A stretch of 36,293 bases of DNA from Acidobacteriaceae bacterium. GTDB taxonomy: Bacteria; Acidobacteriota; Terriglobia; Terriglobales; Acidobacteriaceae. Below are positions 6,467 to 15,466 of the stretch, piece by piece (position 1 is the first letter of the stretch; each line of letters begins with the position of its first letter). The stretch lies in the NCBI GenBank assembly GCA_003134655.1, contig PLBY01000131.1:1-36293 (forward strand), in the 5' to 3' direction. The notes under the pieces are model-generated. The model was given only the letters and a program-made list of their open reading frames with translations. It ran no database searches and was not told the origin of the DNA. The translations under genes and the position numbers were made by a program.

Positions 6467-7495
6467 ATGAGCGGCTCCAATGGCCATGCGCACGAAAACG
6501 GCACGTCTACATTTGTCGCATCCCCCGCTGTCTTGGGTATGCCAGCGGTGCCTCAACTCTCAGCGGAAAAGGTCAAAGACTTGGTAGCAACGTTGGAAAC
6601 GCCTTTTGATGCGCGTGTGATCGAGTGGCGCGTCATGAACACGACCAAGAACCAGCAGCCTGTACGCGGCCAGGTGGTCCCGTACGCCGACCAGCGAGCT
6701 TACACCGATCGTCTCAACGCAGTGTTTACTCCGGCAGGATGGACGCGCCGGTACACGATTCACACAAGCGCAAATTTCGAGCGGAGTAAGGACCAGAAGA
6801 TCGTCGCGAAGGTGTTGGTCACCTGCGAGCTGACGATCTTCGGACTGGGATCGCATTCGGCGACCGGAGAAGAGTGGGCCGACGACGATAATGCCGGCAC
6901 GAGTGCTGAGGCGCAGTCTTTCAAGAGGGCTTGCTCGTGCTTCGGCCTCGGGCGGTATCTCTACTACTTCATGGGGACGTGGGTTGACTTGGATGACCAC
7001 AAGCGCCCGAAGACAGTTCCGAAACTGGCCGGATGGGCAACACCCGCAGGCTGGCTGGAAGGCCTTCGCCCCTACACGGCGGGCGACCCTAAGCCGTCCG
7101 AGCAAACCGCTGCCGGCACCGGGGGCAATGCCCATAGCCTTCACAACGGAGAGGGTACGAACCCTCAACGCAGCACCCTCGTTCGCGAGATCGAGCAAAT
7201 GGAAGAAGCGTTAGGCAAGCGCATGTACCGCGGGTTACTGAAGACGCTAGCGAGAGTGTGGAATCCGAGCGAGATTCAGGACCCGGCAATCCAACAGAAG
7301 GTGCTAGCACACATGCAGGCCGCGGAGCGGGGCTTCCGTCGCGCGGAGGCTGCAGTGAGCAAAGCTGGGCTGGCAACTTTCGCCGAAATCCTTCGGTCTC
7401 TGAAAATGAGTTCGCTTGACCAGGTGGATAATCTCAAAACCCTGCAGGCCATCGTAGTAGCCCTTGAGGGCGGAGCAGACCAGCCCAAGCAATGA
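6467..7495 (+). CDS. Rad52/Rad22 family single-strand annealing protein
   Basis: 342 aa; GAGGAGAACACT precedes the ATG. Residues about 60-175 match the Rad52 N-terminal annealing domain: YADQRAYTDRLNAVFTPAGW, a VTCELTIFGLGSHSATGEEW strand pair, and then TSAEAQSFKRACSCFGLGRY followed by a YYFMGTWVDLD segment. The C-terminal half is helical and variable. Such proteins anneal complementary ssDNA and support RecA-independent recombination; on phages and plasmids they serve element replication or capture. Here it belongs to the mobile block with the helicase and methyltransferase. Family call is confident, exact partners unknown. Confidence 0.88.
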   Translation: MSGSNGHAHENGTSTFVASPAVLGMPAVPQLSAEKVKDLVATLETPFDARVIEWRVMNTTKNQQPVRGQVVPYADQRAYTDRLNAVFTPAGWTRRYTIHTSANFERSKDQKIVAKVLVTCELTIFGLGSHSATGEEWADDDNAGTSAEAQSFKRACSCFGLGRYLYYFMGTWVDLDDHKRPKTVPKLAGWATPAGWLEGLRPYTAGDPKPSEQTAAGTGGNAHSLHNGEGTNPQRSTLVREIEQMEEALGKRMYRGLLKTLARVWNPSEIQDPAIQQKVLAHMQAAERGFRRAEAAVSKAGLATFAEILRSLKMSSLDQVDNLKTLQAIVVALEGGADQPKQ

Positions 7496-7628
7496 ACAGG
7501 ATGCCGAGATGAGTCTGGGACTCGCTTAGCGCATCTCCTTTCGTTCGATTCCTGCACCCGGCGGTTCGTTCCTAGCCTCATCGCCCGATCTAGTTGCTTC
7601 CCCCGATTAGAAGAAATGGAGGTGCCTT

Positions 7629-8447
7629 GTGAGCGCCTGCATCTCTGCCGTCCAACACCTTCGTCGCTTGCGAGGAGGATCACAATCGCACCTTCTTGCG
7701 GCATCCGATGGTGCCTCCTATGTGACGAAATTCCGGAACAATCCCCAGCACGTCAGAGTGCTGGCGAACGAAATGCTCGCAACCCGACTGGGGCGGGCGC
7801 TGGGTCTTCCGATGCCGCGCGTCGAAGTGATCGACGTCTCCGAATGGCTTGTCACGCACACTCCGGATTTGCGAATCCAGTTGGCTGGCGTGGAGATCCC
7901 ATGCCAAAGCGGCCAACAACTGGCATCGCTTTATGTCGGCCCGGAGAGTTCTGGACTGACCTTCGACTACTTGCCTCGTGAACTGCTCGAGGGTGTTCGC
8001 AATCTGACCGACTTCGCGCGAGTACTCGTTCTGGACAAGTGGACGTGCAACAGCGACGGACGGCAGGCAATCTTCTGTCGGAAAACGCCGAGAAGCCAGC
8101 GATACGCTGCAACCTTCATCGACCAGGGCTACTGCTTCAACGCCGGCGAGTGGAGCTTTCCCGACTGCCCGCTAAGGGGAGTGTTCGCGAACAATTGCGT
8201 GTACAAGGACGTCCGAGGATGGGACGCATTCGAGCCTGCGCTGAGCCGGGCTGAGAAGATGGGTGCGGACGAGATCTGGCGGTTTGCGGCCGACATACCC
8301 GAGGAGTGGTACGAATGGGACAAGGATGGTCTCAATCGGTTGGTAGAAACGCTCTACGCTCGCCGTTCCATCATTCGCAGGCTCATCGGCGAATTTCGCA
8401 GGTCCTGTCGAAATCCCTTTCCGAACTGGCCAACCGAGGCGGTTTGA
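7629..8447 (+). CDS. HipA-like kinase family protein
   Basis: 272 aa with a GTG start at 7629, preceded by TGGAGGTGCCTT. The N-terminal lobe has GGSQSHLLAASDGASYVTKF followed by LANEMLATRLGRALGLPMP, typical of HipA_2-type kinases. The catalytic region reads LDKWTCNSDGRQAIFCRK (position of the usual N-x-D-R loop) and the metal site ATFIDQGYCF. Note Gly-Arg in place of the usual Asp-Arg/Arg-His spacing. It lacks the HipB-like DNA-binding partner that classic HipA toxins have. It may phosphorylate a protein or small molecule. Kinase fold likely, toxin role unsure. Confidence 0.7.
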   Translation: MSACISAVQHLRRLRGGSQSHLLAASDGASYVTKFRNNPQHVRVLANEMLATRLGRALGLPMPRVEVIDVSEWLVTHTPDLRIQLAGVEIPCQSGQQLASLYVGPESSGLTFDYLPRELLEGVRNLTDFARVLVLDKWTCNSDGRQAIFCRKTPRSQRYAATFIDQGYCFNAGEWSFPDCPLRGVFANNCVYKDVRGWDAFEPALSRAEKMGADEIWRFAADIPEEWYEWDKDGLNRLVETLYARRSIIRRLIGEFRRSCRNPFPNWPTEAV

Positions 8448-8641
8448 GTGTTTGGGACCAATCGTTAATCATGCGTATTATGTCGGTCCGTTTCCACACT
8501 CTGGAATCACAAAGTGGCTGTAGATACAAAACGGAAGCCCAAGCCGGCACAAAAGCACAAAGTACCGTTTGAAGACTGGCCCTGAAATCCCAAACTATCA
8601 CTTGGCCATGAACGCCTGACGTATCGCGAGGAGAGCAATCG

Positions 8642-8968
8642 ATGGCAACGGGAACCTGGGAAGACTTCACTAACAAATATGGATTTAGCGATGGTGCGGG
8701 TGTAGAGCCGCGCGATTTTGAAGCGCGGGCAAAACTGGTCGAAATGCTCAACGACCATGAGGCTATGAAGACGGCTGGGCTCCGGGCTGTGGAGTACGAC
8801 CGACCCGGCCTTCACAATCCATGTTTGCTTGTTGTGGTTGAAAGGCGAGCGAAATCAAATATGGAACTATTGAAATCCTGGTTGGCGGGCGAGATCGAGG
8901 AAGCGCCGCTACCAGATGAGCTGGAACTTGCGATCTCGGAGTTGGTGGCCGAGGCGTACGAGATTTGA
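8642..8968 (+). CDS. hypothetical protein
   Basis: 108 aa; CGAGGAGAGCAATCG before the ATG is a good ribosome-binding site. Acidic soluble protein with no signal or membrane segment, and a two-part layout: a helical N-terminal half with RDFEARAKLVEMLNDHEAMK, then a LLVVVERRAKSNMELLKSWL strand-helix and a very acidic tail. I do not recognise a family. It stands alone, 194 nt after the HipA-like gene and 165 nt before the methyltransferase. Confidence 0.6.
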   Translation: MATGTWEDFTNKYGFSDGAGVEPRDFEARAKLVEMLNDHEAMKTAGLRAVEYDRPGLHNPCLLVVVERRAKSNMELLKSWLAGEIEEAPLPDELELAISELVAEAYEI

Positions 8969-9068
8969 CTTCGTGAAGGTGTGAGCCACTGAGATCTTGC
9001 GCTCAACCCACTCCTGCCCCCAAGACTGCCGATACTCGGTCACTCGAACAGCTTTAGGATGCACAAAG

Positions 9069-9083
9069 TGGCAGTTAGTGCCA
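9069..9083. promoter_or_regulatory. short inverted repeat upstream of methyltransferase gene
   Basis: TGGCA-GTTAG-TGCCA has perfect 5-bp arms and lies 50 nt before the start codon at 9134. It is a candidate operator for the methyltransferase-helicase group. The arms are short, so chance is possible. Confidence 0.25.
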
Positions 9084-9133
9084 TTTACACTTCAAATCAC
9101 AGCCCCACGACAAAGACATTCGGGAGTCGCTAA

Positions 9134-10171
9134 ATGAGGCCACATGGAAAAACCAAGCTGGGATTCTACCCATTGCTCGTGCCCGAAGCCGAGCGCCTGA
9201 AGAATTGCCTGGCCTTTCCGCCGGAGTTCTCGGCGCTTGATCCGTGCGTAGGAGATGGCGTGGCGTTCACGCATTTGCTAGGAGGAACGCAGGCCCGTCG
9301 CTACGGCATTGAGATTGACGCGGACCGGGCCGAGCAGGCAACCAGCCTGGGTATCGACACTCTACAGGCGAACACCTTGAATGTGCGCTGTTCCGCGGAC
9401 GCTCTGTCCTTGCTCTACCTGAACCCTCCCTACGACTTTGAAACCGGTCAGACGAACAACCAACGGCTGGAGTTGGTGTTTCTGGAGCACACTTATCGCT
9501 GGCTGAAGCCCGGCGGTGTTCTGGTGTTTGTCATTCCACAACCACAATTGAGACCGTGCGCGAGGATCTTGAGCGAGCACTTTGCCGATCTGTTCGTGTA
9601 CAGGCTCACGGAGCCTGCCAGCGTCCAATACAAGCAAGTTGCAGTCTTGGGCGTGCGGCGCAAGCGACATCAGCACATTCGAGACTCCGCGCTGCTGGAC
9701 TCCGTGCGCTGGCTGGAGATGTTGGCAAGTAAGGACGATCTTGAGACTCTGGGCGACACGCCCGCGGTTCGCCACGAACTTCCCAACTCCGGGCCCGCAG
9801 TGCTTACCAATACAGGCATCCCCTTGGACGAGGTGGAAGACCTGCTGCCAGAATCAGCAGCCTACCGTCAGGCCTGCCGTGTGCTTCTCCCCAAACAGCG
9901 GGACGTCCGCGGCCGGCCGCTCACACCTCTGCATGGCGGACACGTCGGCTTGCTCTGCACTGCCGGAATGCTCAACGGAGTATTCGGCGAAGGAGAAGAC
10001 CGTCATATCGCGCACTGGCGCTCGGTGAAATTCACCGACCATTGGGAAGAGCAGGAAGAAGATGGGACCAAGATCCTGCATGACCGGGAACGGTTCTCAC
10101 ATGAGTTGACGCTGGTCTTCGCCGACGGCGAGACTCAGATTCTCACCCACGAAAAGAAGGACTCGCCGTGA
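9134..10171 (+). CDS. DUF6094-type SAM-dependent DNA methyltransferase
   Basis: 345 aa. SAM-binding motif I is LDPCVGDGVAFTHLL (about residues 37-51), with an acidic ribose-binding strand YGIEIDADRAEQA. The catalytic motif IV is YLNPPYDFE (about residues 95-103), the NPPY form of N6-adenine or related amino methyltransferases. No restriction-type target-recognition domain is obvious; the C-terminal third is variable. Plasmid-borne DUF6094 proteins have this layout. The stop overlaps the GTG start of the next gene by 4 nt, so the two are coupled, and a helicase follows. It probably modifies element or host DNA; site unknown. Confidence 0.78.
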   Translation: MRPHGKTKLGFYPLLVPEAERLKNCLAFPPEFSALDPCVGDGVAFTHLLGGTQARRYGIEIDADRAEQATSLGIDTLQANTLNVRCSADALSLLYLNPPYDFETGQTNNQRLELVFLEHTYRWLKPGGVLVFVIPQPQLRPCARILSEHFADLFVYRLTEPASVQYKQVAVLGVRRKRHQHIRDSALLDSVRWLEMLASKDDLETLGDTPAVRHELPNSGPAVLTNTGIPLDEVEDLLPESAAYRQACRVLLPKQRDVRGRPLTPLHGGHVGLLCTAGMLNGVFGEGEDRHIAHWRSVKFTDHWEEQEEDGTKILHDRERFSHELTLVFADGETQILTHEKKDSP

Positions 10172-10842
10172 AGAACGCACACCTTCGCTTCGGTTGGCTT
10201 ACGTACGTTAAGAGCACCGAGAAAACGACCACAAACATCAGACTGCGGCTGGACCGATTCATCGGCGAGATCCTGCCAGACCCACCGCGGCAGGCCAAAG
10301 CCCACTTCATTTCTGTGATCGGCGGTGATACGCAGATCTCGGCCGTTTCTGCAGCCATATCCATGGGAGAGCGTTTCATGGTGGAAGGGCCGGGAGTACA
10401 ACCGATTCGTGTTTGCCTGGAGCGCAACGCCCAGTGCTACAAGGGTTCGCTGCAGCTTGCCGGACGCAAGAAACCGCTGCGCCATCTCATCGGGGTTTCC
10501 GAGGAGTTTGCCGCCAGCGGCACATTATCAGGAACGGATCGAACCCTCTTGGCTGATTCGGAGGCTTTGTTTGTGTGGGCGTCGCTGGCCCAAATTCACG
10601 GCATTCCCGGAATTCCCGATTGGGCGGAATGGTTTCTGCACCAACTCGAAAAGCACAAAGCCGTCGTCCCGATGCTGGGTCTTGGATGTAACCCTGTGCT
10701 CGTCAAAGGGAACAAAGAGCAATTTCTTTCCTGGCTCAGTGACGGCTTGTGGAGCAGCACCATCCGCTTTCCCCCAGAGACCGGACCAATCCATTGGCCA
10801 AGTTTGGATCTAAGACAGACTCTTCTACCCACTGAAAACTGA
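10168..10842 (+). CDS. conserved-looking hypothetical protein between methyltransferase and helicase
   Basis: 224 aa starting at a GTG that overlaps the methyltransferase stop (GTGA). Soluble alpha/beta protein; segments include HFISVIGGDTQISAVSAAIS, then GRKKPLRHLIGVSEEF, and a Trp-rich helix IPDWAEWFLHQLEKHKAVVP. I see no known catalytic motif. Coupling with the methyltransferase and closeness to the helicase (70 nt) indicate that the three act together. It could be a specificity or processivity subunit; that is only context. Confidence 0.65.
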   Translation: MKNAHLRFGWLTYVKSTEKTTTNIRLRLDRFIGEILPDPPRQAKAHFISVIGGDTQISAVSAAISMGERFMVEGPGVQPIRVCLERNAQCYKGSLQLAGRKKPLRHLIGVSEEFAASGTLSGTDRTLLADSEALFVWASLAQIHGIPGIPDWAEWFLHQLEKHKAVVPMLGLGCNPVLVKGNKEQFLSWLSDGLWSSTIRFPPETGPIHWPSLDLRQTLLPTEN

Positions 10843-10912
10843 ACCCCGTCCTTTCCTGCTTATTTCAATCTCTTTCCCTTCAGGTCCCTCTTCCCGCGTT
10901 CTGAGGATTTCC

Positions 10913-13249
10913 ATGCTCGAACTTACGACGATATATGACTATTTGCGCGCCCATGCCAAGTTGCTTGGAGAACGCATCCTGCAGGAATACCCAGCCCTGC
11001 ATCCGTTCAATGATCCGGTCTCGCCCCGGATTGACGCGCTATTGCGAATACCGTTTCCGGCACAGACGATTGCCCTCATGGGTGTTGTGAAGCGCTGGCA
11101 GTACGCCAGAACTGCCATGGTCGTAGCTGAATGCGGCACCGGTAAGACACTAATCTCGCTGGGAGCGATGCACATCCATAGCGAGGGGCGTCCATTCACC
11201 GCTTTGGCCATGGTCCCTCCACACTTGGTCGAGAAGTGGGCACGTGAAACATTCCTGACCGTCCCTGGAATTCGCGTGTTCTTGATCGACGATTTGCGGA
11301 ACGGCGGCGACGAGAACACCCCGCACGGTGTCAACGAGGTGCGGATGAAACACGGCCGGATTGTGCGTGAAGGCCTGCATACCACACTCGGCGACATGAG
11401 ACTGCGAAAGCAGTTTCCGACTCCGCGCGAACGCTGGATGTCGTTGTGCGCAAGACCGGCACTGTTCATCGTAGGACGGGAGAGGGCCAAGCTGGGGTAC
11501 TTCTGGCGCCATGCCTACGTCATGCCGCGTTCGGGCCCGTACTTGGGCTGCGTCGTCAACCCAGACACGGGCAAGCCCGTGATGGTTGACGATGGCCGGC
11601 TGACCGTTGCCGATTTTGAGAAAGTCAAAATCTCCGAGACCATTGAGGCTCGCGGAGAAAGCCCCTGCCGTCGGCTGCACAGTGCGTTGTGGCAAGCAGA
11701 CTCCCAGAAGATCCGCCGGATGGCCCCGGTGGAATTCATCGGGCGCTATATGCCGGGCTGGTTCGACTATGCCATTTGTGACGAAATCCACCAGCTTGCG
11801 GGCGACACGGCACAGGGGAACGCTCTGGGCACTCTGGCCTCATGCACGGACCGGATCGTCGGACTGACTGGTACGTTACTGGGCGGTTACGCCGACGATC
11901 TGTTCAACACTCTATTCCGTCTCGACGCGAAACGGATGAAGGAGCATGGCTACGAATGGGGCACGACGGGACGCAGTTCCTTCATTCAGGACTATGGCGT
12001 CCTGGAGACCATCACCAAGGTGGAACCAGCCAACAATGCCTGCTCCAAGGCTAAAACCACGAGCACGGTCCGGCGCAAACCGGGAGCATCACCACTTTTG
12101 TTTGGCGAGTTCCTCATGCAGTTGTGCGCCTTTGTGTTTCTGGAAGACGTCTCGGCGGAACTTCCGCCATACGAGGAAACCTATCTGAGCGTGCCGATGG
12201 ACGCTCCTATGCAGGAAGCGTACCGCGAGCTCGAAGAAGACATGCGGAAGGCGTTGAAAGCTCACAGGGGCAACCGGTCGGTTCTGAGCACCATGCTCAA
12301 CACTCTGTTGCTGTACCCCGATCACCCATACGGGATCGGGACGCTATACGGCACTGAGTTCGATCCTGAACTCAAGCGTAAGGTGAGATTCGTGATTGCA
12401 GAGCCCCGCGACCTCCCCGAGGATCGTATCTACTCCAAGGAACGCAGGCTGATCGAGGAAATCAAGAAGGAATTAGCGGAGGGGCGCCGCTGTCAAGTTT
12501 TTGCTGTGTACACACAGAAGCACGACGTCACGGCGCGGATTCAACGAATCCTGAGTGACGAAGGGCTCCGCACCGCAGTTTTGCGCGCGAGCGTGGGTAC
12601 GTCGAAGCGTGAAGCGTGGTACGCCAGACAAATCAAAGACGGAGTACAGGTGGTGATCTGCCATCCCAAGTTGGTGGAGACCGGCCTGGATTTGCTGGAC
12701 TTCCCGACGATTCTCTTCTACGAGTCGGGGTATTCACTGCACACGTTGCGACAGGCGAGCCGCAGGTCCTGGAGGATTGGTCAACGACGGCCGGTACGTG
12801 TGAAATTTCTTTGCTCTGAGGCGACCATGCAGACTTCCTGCCTCCGCTTGATGGGGAAGAAGCTCCTTGTGGCCCTCACCATGGAGGGCAAGTTTGCCGG
12901 CGAGGGATTGCAGAGCATCGATGAAGACGATGACATGCTCTCGGCGATGGCGCGGGAATTGGTCGAGAGAAACGGCATTGGCGAAACAGCCGATGCAATC
13001 TGGCGGACCCTGAACACAGAACATCAAAAGCTGTTCCCGACGACTGTTCATTGCAGCGACGATGCTGCTTCCACCGAAACGGCGAACATACCGCTGGCCA
13101 ACCAGTCTGACACCGCTGGTCTTTTTGAAGGGGTTATCGACCCCGGTTCTATCTTCGTCTTCGGACGTCGACCTGAATCATTGCCAGGCAGGAAGCGGCG
13201 CGGGAGGCCAGCCGTCCCGGAGCAAGCGTCGCTATTCAGCTTCGGTTGA
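10913..13249 (+). CDS. SNF2-type DEAD/DEAH helicase
   Basis: 778 aa. The Walker A motif is VVAECGTGKTLISLGA (about residues 71-86) and motif Ia is ALAMVPPHLVEKWARE. Motif II is the DEIH box AICDEIHQLAGDT (about residue 287), and motif III is IVGLTGTLLGGYADDLFNTL. The C-terminal lobe has CQVFAVYTQKHDVTARIQ, and the SNF2 hallmark QASRRSWRIGQRRPVRV (about residue 617). Between motifs Ia and II sits an insertion of roughly 170 residues. No nuclease domain is seen. It probably translocates on duplex DNA, either for element maintenance or for defence with the upstream methyltransferase. Last 80 residues are low-complexity and end in a basic RKRRGRP patch. Confidence 0.88.
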   Translation: MLELTTIYDYLRAHAKLLGERILQEYPALHPFNDPVSPRIDALLRIPFPAQTIALMGVVKRWQYARTAMVVAECGTGKTLISLGAMHIHSEGRPFTALAMVPPHLVEKWARETFLTVPGIRVFLIDDLRNGGDENTPHGVNEVRMKHGRIVREGLHTTLGDMRLRKQFPTPRERWMSLCARPALFIVGRERAKLGYFWRHAYVMPRSGPYLGCVVNPDTGKPVMVDDGRLTVADFEKVKISETIEARGESPCRRLHSALWQADSQKIRRMAPVEFIGRYMPGWFDYAICDEIHQLAGDTAQGNALGTLASCTDRIVGLTGTLLGGYADDLFNTLFRLDAKRMKEHGYEWGTTGRSSFIQDYGVLETITKVEPANNACSKAKTTSTVRRKPGASPLLFGEFLMQLCAFVFLEDVSAELPPYEETYLSVPMDAPMQEAYRELEEDMRKALKAHRGNRSVLSTMLNTLLLYPDHPYGIGTLYGTEFDPELKRKVRFVIAEPRDLPEDRIYSKERRLIEEIKKELAEGRRCQVFAVYTQKHDVTARIQRILSDEGLRTAVLRASVGTSKREAWYARQIKDGVQVVICHPKLVETGLDLLDFPTILFYESGYSLHTLRQASRRSWRIGQRRPVRVKFLCSEATMQTSCLRLMGKKLLVALTMEGKFAGEGLQSIDEDDDMLSAMARELVERNGIGETADAIWRTLNTEHQKLFPTTVHCSDDAASTETANIPLANQSDTAGLFEGVIDPGSIFVFGRRPESLPGRKRRGRPAVPEQASLFSFG

Positions 13250-13286
13250 TCCGATCAAGAGAACGGCTGGGGGTCTCGCCGCCACC

Positions 13287-13661
13287 CTATTGTGTCCAGT
13301 CTTCGGGCGGCGTTTGGATGCCCCACACATTGCCCGGCTCATCCAGCGCCAATCATAGCAGCCAAAGCTTCGCGTACTCGCCCATCGAGATACAGTTCAC
13401 AATTCGCGCAGTGACGTTAATGCGGCCGGGAAGGCTCTCCAACCGAACTGTGGCCCCGATTTCCAGCGGACGACGGAACCGTACTGCACATCCTTGGGGA
13501 TTCACGAGGATGATCAGACATGGCTCGGAAAACAGATGCACCGGATCCAGACTGGTGAGAGTGATCGGAATCTCGCAACTAACGCGAGTACCGCGGCGGG
13601 CCCCTGCTTTGTTGGGCACCAGACTCACGCTCAAGTCTAACGGTTGGTGACGGTGCGTCAA
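13287..13661 (-). pseudogene. PilZ domain protein interrupted by an in-frame TGA
   Basis: The frame runs from a TTG at 13661 (or a later GTG) through GARRGTRVSCEIPITL and NPQGCAVRFRRPLEIGATVR, a PilZ-type beta-barrel, to a TGA at 13353-13355. Reading on in the same frame gives LALDEPGNVWGIQTPPEDW and then TAG at 13287-13289. That tail is the C-terminus normally seen in short acidobacterial PilZ proteins, so the TGA most likely replaces a Gly codon (GGA). The expected RxxxR half of the c-di-GMP site is present as RRGTR. It points against the helicase gene, in the 600-nt space before DUF932. Confidence 0.72.
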
Positions 13662-13847
13662 GTCAACGCGAGGGAATCGAGCAGGCTAGACACTGAAAAG
13701 CGCTGCTCACCGCGCGCTTCACTTCACGACTTAACGTCTCCCAATCCACACTGCGCGTTCTTGCCCTCGAACGCCGCGGCTTCCAGCACCGCTGCGTTTC
13801 TCTCACCTTTAAGACGTTTGTCTCAAATCAACAAGGAGGAAACAAGT

Positions 13848-14582
13848 ATGTCAGAAACTAGTACGCTCATTGGCTATAACGGCCGAACGATTGGTCGAGA
13901 AGAACTCGCACTGGTGCCGACACCAGTGGCGACGGAAACACACCGTCCGATCCCGCACCACGAGATCGTGCAGGCTCTGGTAGAGACGCTCGGATTCCGC
14001 CACATCGGAGTTGTTCACGATGAGTATGCGGTCTCACCGGACGGTATGAAAGCGTTCGGCGTTCTCGACCTCGCAACCGAGATGGAGGGCTGTCGCTTCT
14101 CGATCGGCTTGCGGAATTCCCACGATAAGAGCATGCGTTTGGCGATGACCTGTGGCTATCGCGTGTTCGTCTGCTCGAACATGGCGTTCGCAGGGGATTT
14201 CACTCCCGTGCTCGCGAAGCACTCGAAGTCTTTTTCGCTCGTCGACTGCATTTCGGTTGGCGTCGACCGAATGCAGCGAAACTTCGAGCCGATGCGCAAG
14301 CAGGTGGAGTCCTGGCAGAGAAGCGAATTGACGGACGTCACCGCCAAGGTCGTCATCTACGAGGCGTTTGTCGAGGGCAACCTCGAGGCTCCCAAGCACC
14401 TCGCGCGCAGCGTGCATGACCTCTACTTCGAGCCCAAGTACGAGGAATTCCGGCCGCGAACGATCTGGAGTCTTTCCAACGCGTTCACGTCGGCATTCAA
14501 GGAACTGGATCCCATCCCTCAATTCAAGGCCACGGCCAAACTGGGAGAGTTCCTGGAGACCCGGTTCTCGCAGTCGTTCTAG
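13848..14582 (+). CDS. DUF932 domain protein
   Basis: 244 aa, with the strong site AAGGAGGAAACAAGT before the ATG at 13848. DUF932 signature segments: PIPHHEIVQALVETLGF near the N-terminus, then FGVLDLATEMEGCRFSIGLR (residues about 65-84), the RVFVCSNMAFAGDFTP core, and a helical C-terminal part ending WSLSNAFTSAFKEL. DUF932 proteins are frequent on plasmids and phages (often labelled LGT or phage/plasmid-like protein) and have no proven function. It is probably the last gene of the accessory block and is followed by a good terminator. Confidence 0.88.
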   Translation: MSETSTLIGYNGRTIGREELALVPTPVATETHRPIPHHEIVQALVETLGFRHIGVVHDEYAVSPDGMKAFGVLDLATEMEGCRFSIGLRNSHDKSMRLAMTCGYRVFVCSNMAFAGDFTPVLAKHSKSFSLVDCISVGVDRMQRNFEPMRKQVESWQRSELTDVTAKVVIYEAFVEGNLEAPKHLARSVHDLYFEPKYEEFRPRTIWSLSNAFTSAFKELDPIPQFKATAKLGEFLETRFSQSF

Positions 14583-14587
14583 CTTGC

Positions 14588-14616
14588 GGGGCGGTCTCGA
14601 CCGACCGCTCCTTTCT
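14588..14616 (+). terminator. rho-independent terminator after DUF932 gene
   Basis: GGGGCGGTC and GACCGCTCC form a 9-bp stem (one G-U) with a 6-nt loop, followed at once by TTTCT. It starts 6 nt after the stop codon. Confidence 0.75.
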
Positions 14617-14834
14617 AACACGCAATTCCAATTGGCAACCCATGCTCTTCGGACTCCATGGACATCGGTCGTCGAGGAGCCTTCGACTGTGTAGTAGAAG
14701 TTCTTCTGCATAGGTACCTCATGTTAATGCTGGACGGTGTGCAGCGGGAGGTGCAGTGACGGTGGTCACGATGGGACGCAAATCAGTTCACTTCGCGCCT
14801 GGGGAGAGGGGTCCCACGTCGAACTGGCCATCGG

Positions 14835-15269
14835 TCACGAGGCTGCCGCTAAGCTCCACGCCGACGGTGATGCATCCGGGGTCCCTCCACAGTGCAAGTG
14901 ATTGCGGAGATATCTCGTGGTCGTAGGCTTCCAGAATGGATAAATGAGGTTGGTTGTCGTTGAGTGCTCAACCCAGCACGAGCCGTCCCAATACTCAACT
15001 GTCCACCGAAAAGGAGAACTGCCCTTGCTTCTGGCTTTCAGTCGGTAGTGCCCAGCAGCAGCACGAGTAAAACAGCTCAGGGCTTCTTCATAGGAGTCGA
15101 AATCCTGATGCCAGCCCTCCAGGAACACTGTGAAGTGGGTATCCCAGATCCACTCCATCGCGAGTGAAAACCCCGCTGGGCTTGTTGGAAGGATACGAAT
15201 GAAATGTTGGCCAGCCTCATATTGGACTTGGTCGCACTTCTTCAATTTCTCCAACAGATCTTCAAACAT
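14835..15269 (-). CDS. hypothetical protein, Trp-rich
   Basis: 144 aa from the ATG at 15269, chosen because GGGAGGGATAT lies directly before it; the frame upstream of that (to 15422) is open but looks non-coding. Soluble protein with a helical start MFEDLLEKLKKCDQV, then Trp/Phe-rich strands (AMEWIWDTHFTVFLEG, FRWTVEYWDGSCWVEH). No family recognised. It faces the DUF932 gene, and its ends mark the switch from plus- to minus-strand coding. Nothing else is seen in the 250 nt before it or the 200 nt after it. Confidence 0.55.
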   Translation of the reverse strand: MFEDLLEKLKKCDQVQYEAGQHFIRILPTSPAGFSLAMEWIWDTHFTVFLEGWHQDFDSYEEALSCFTRAAAGHYRLKARSKGSSPFRWTVEYWDGSCWVEHSTTTNLIYPFWKPTTTRYLRNHLHCGGTPDASPSAWSLAAAS

Positions 15270-15466
15270 ATATCCCTCCCATTGTGGACACTCGCCCAGC
15301 GTCAGCACATGGCAAGTTGCCAAGTCACTTTGTTGTTTGCACTGGTGCTTGCCGCTACCAGCCTTAATAAACGCAATTGGCCGGATCTTCGTTACACGAA
15401 ATCGCACAGAAGCGGCGGGCATCCAGCTTCTCCGGACGGCGCGTGCCCACCACTCTGCTCGTCAAT

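Noticed and set aside
14697..14708. Small palindrome AGAAGTTCTTCT downstream of the DUF932 gene
   Set aside because: Arms are only 6 bp, and no gene start is near to which it could belong.
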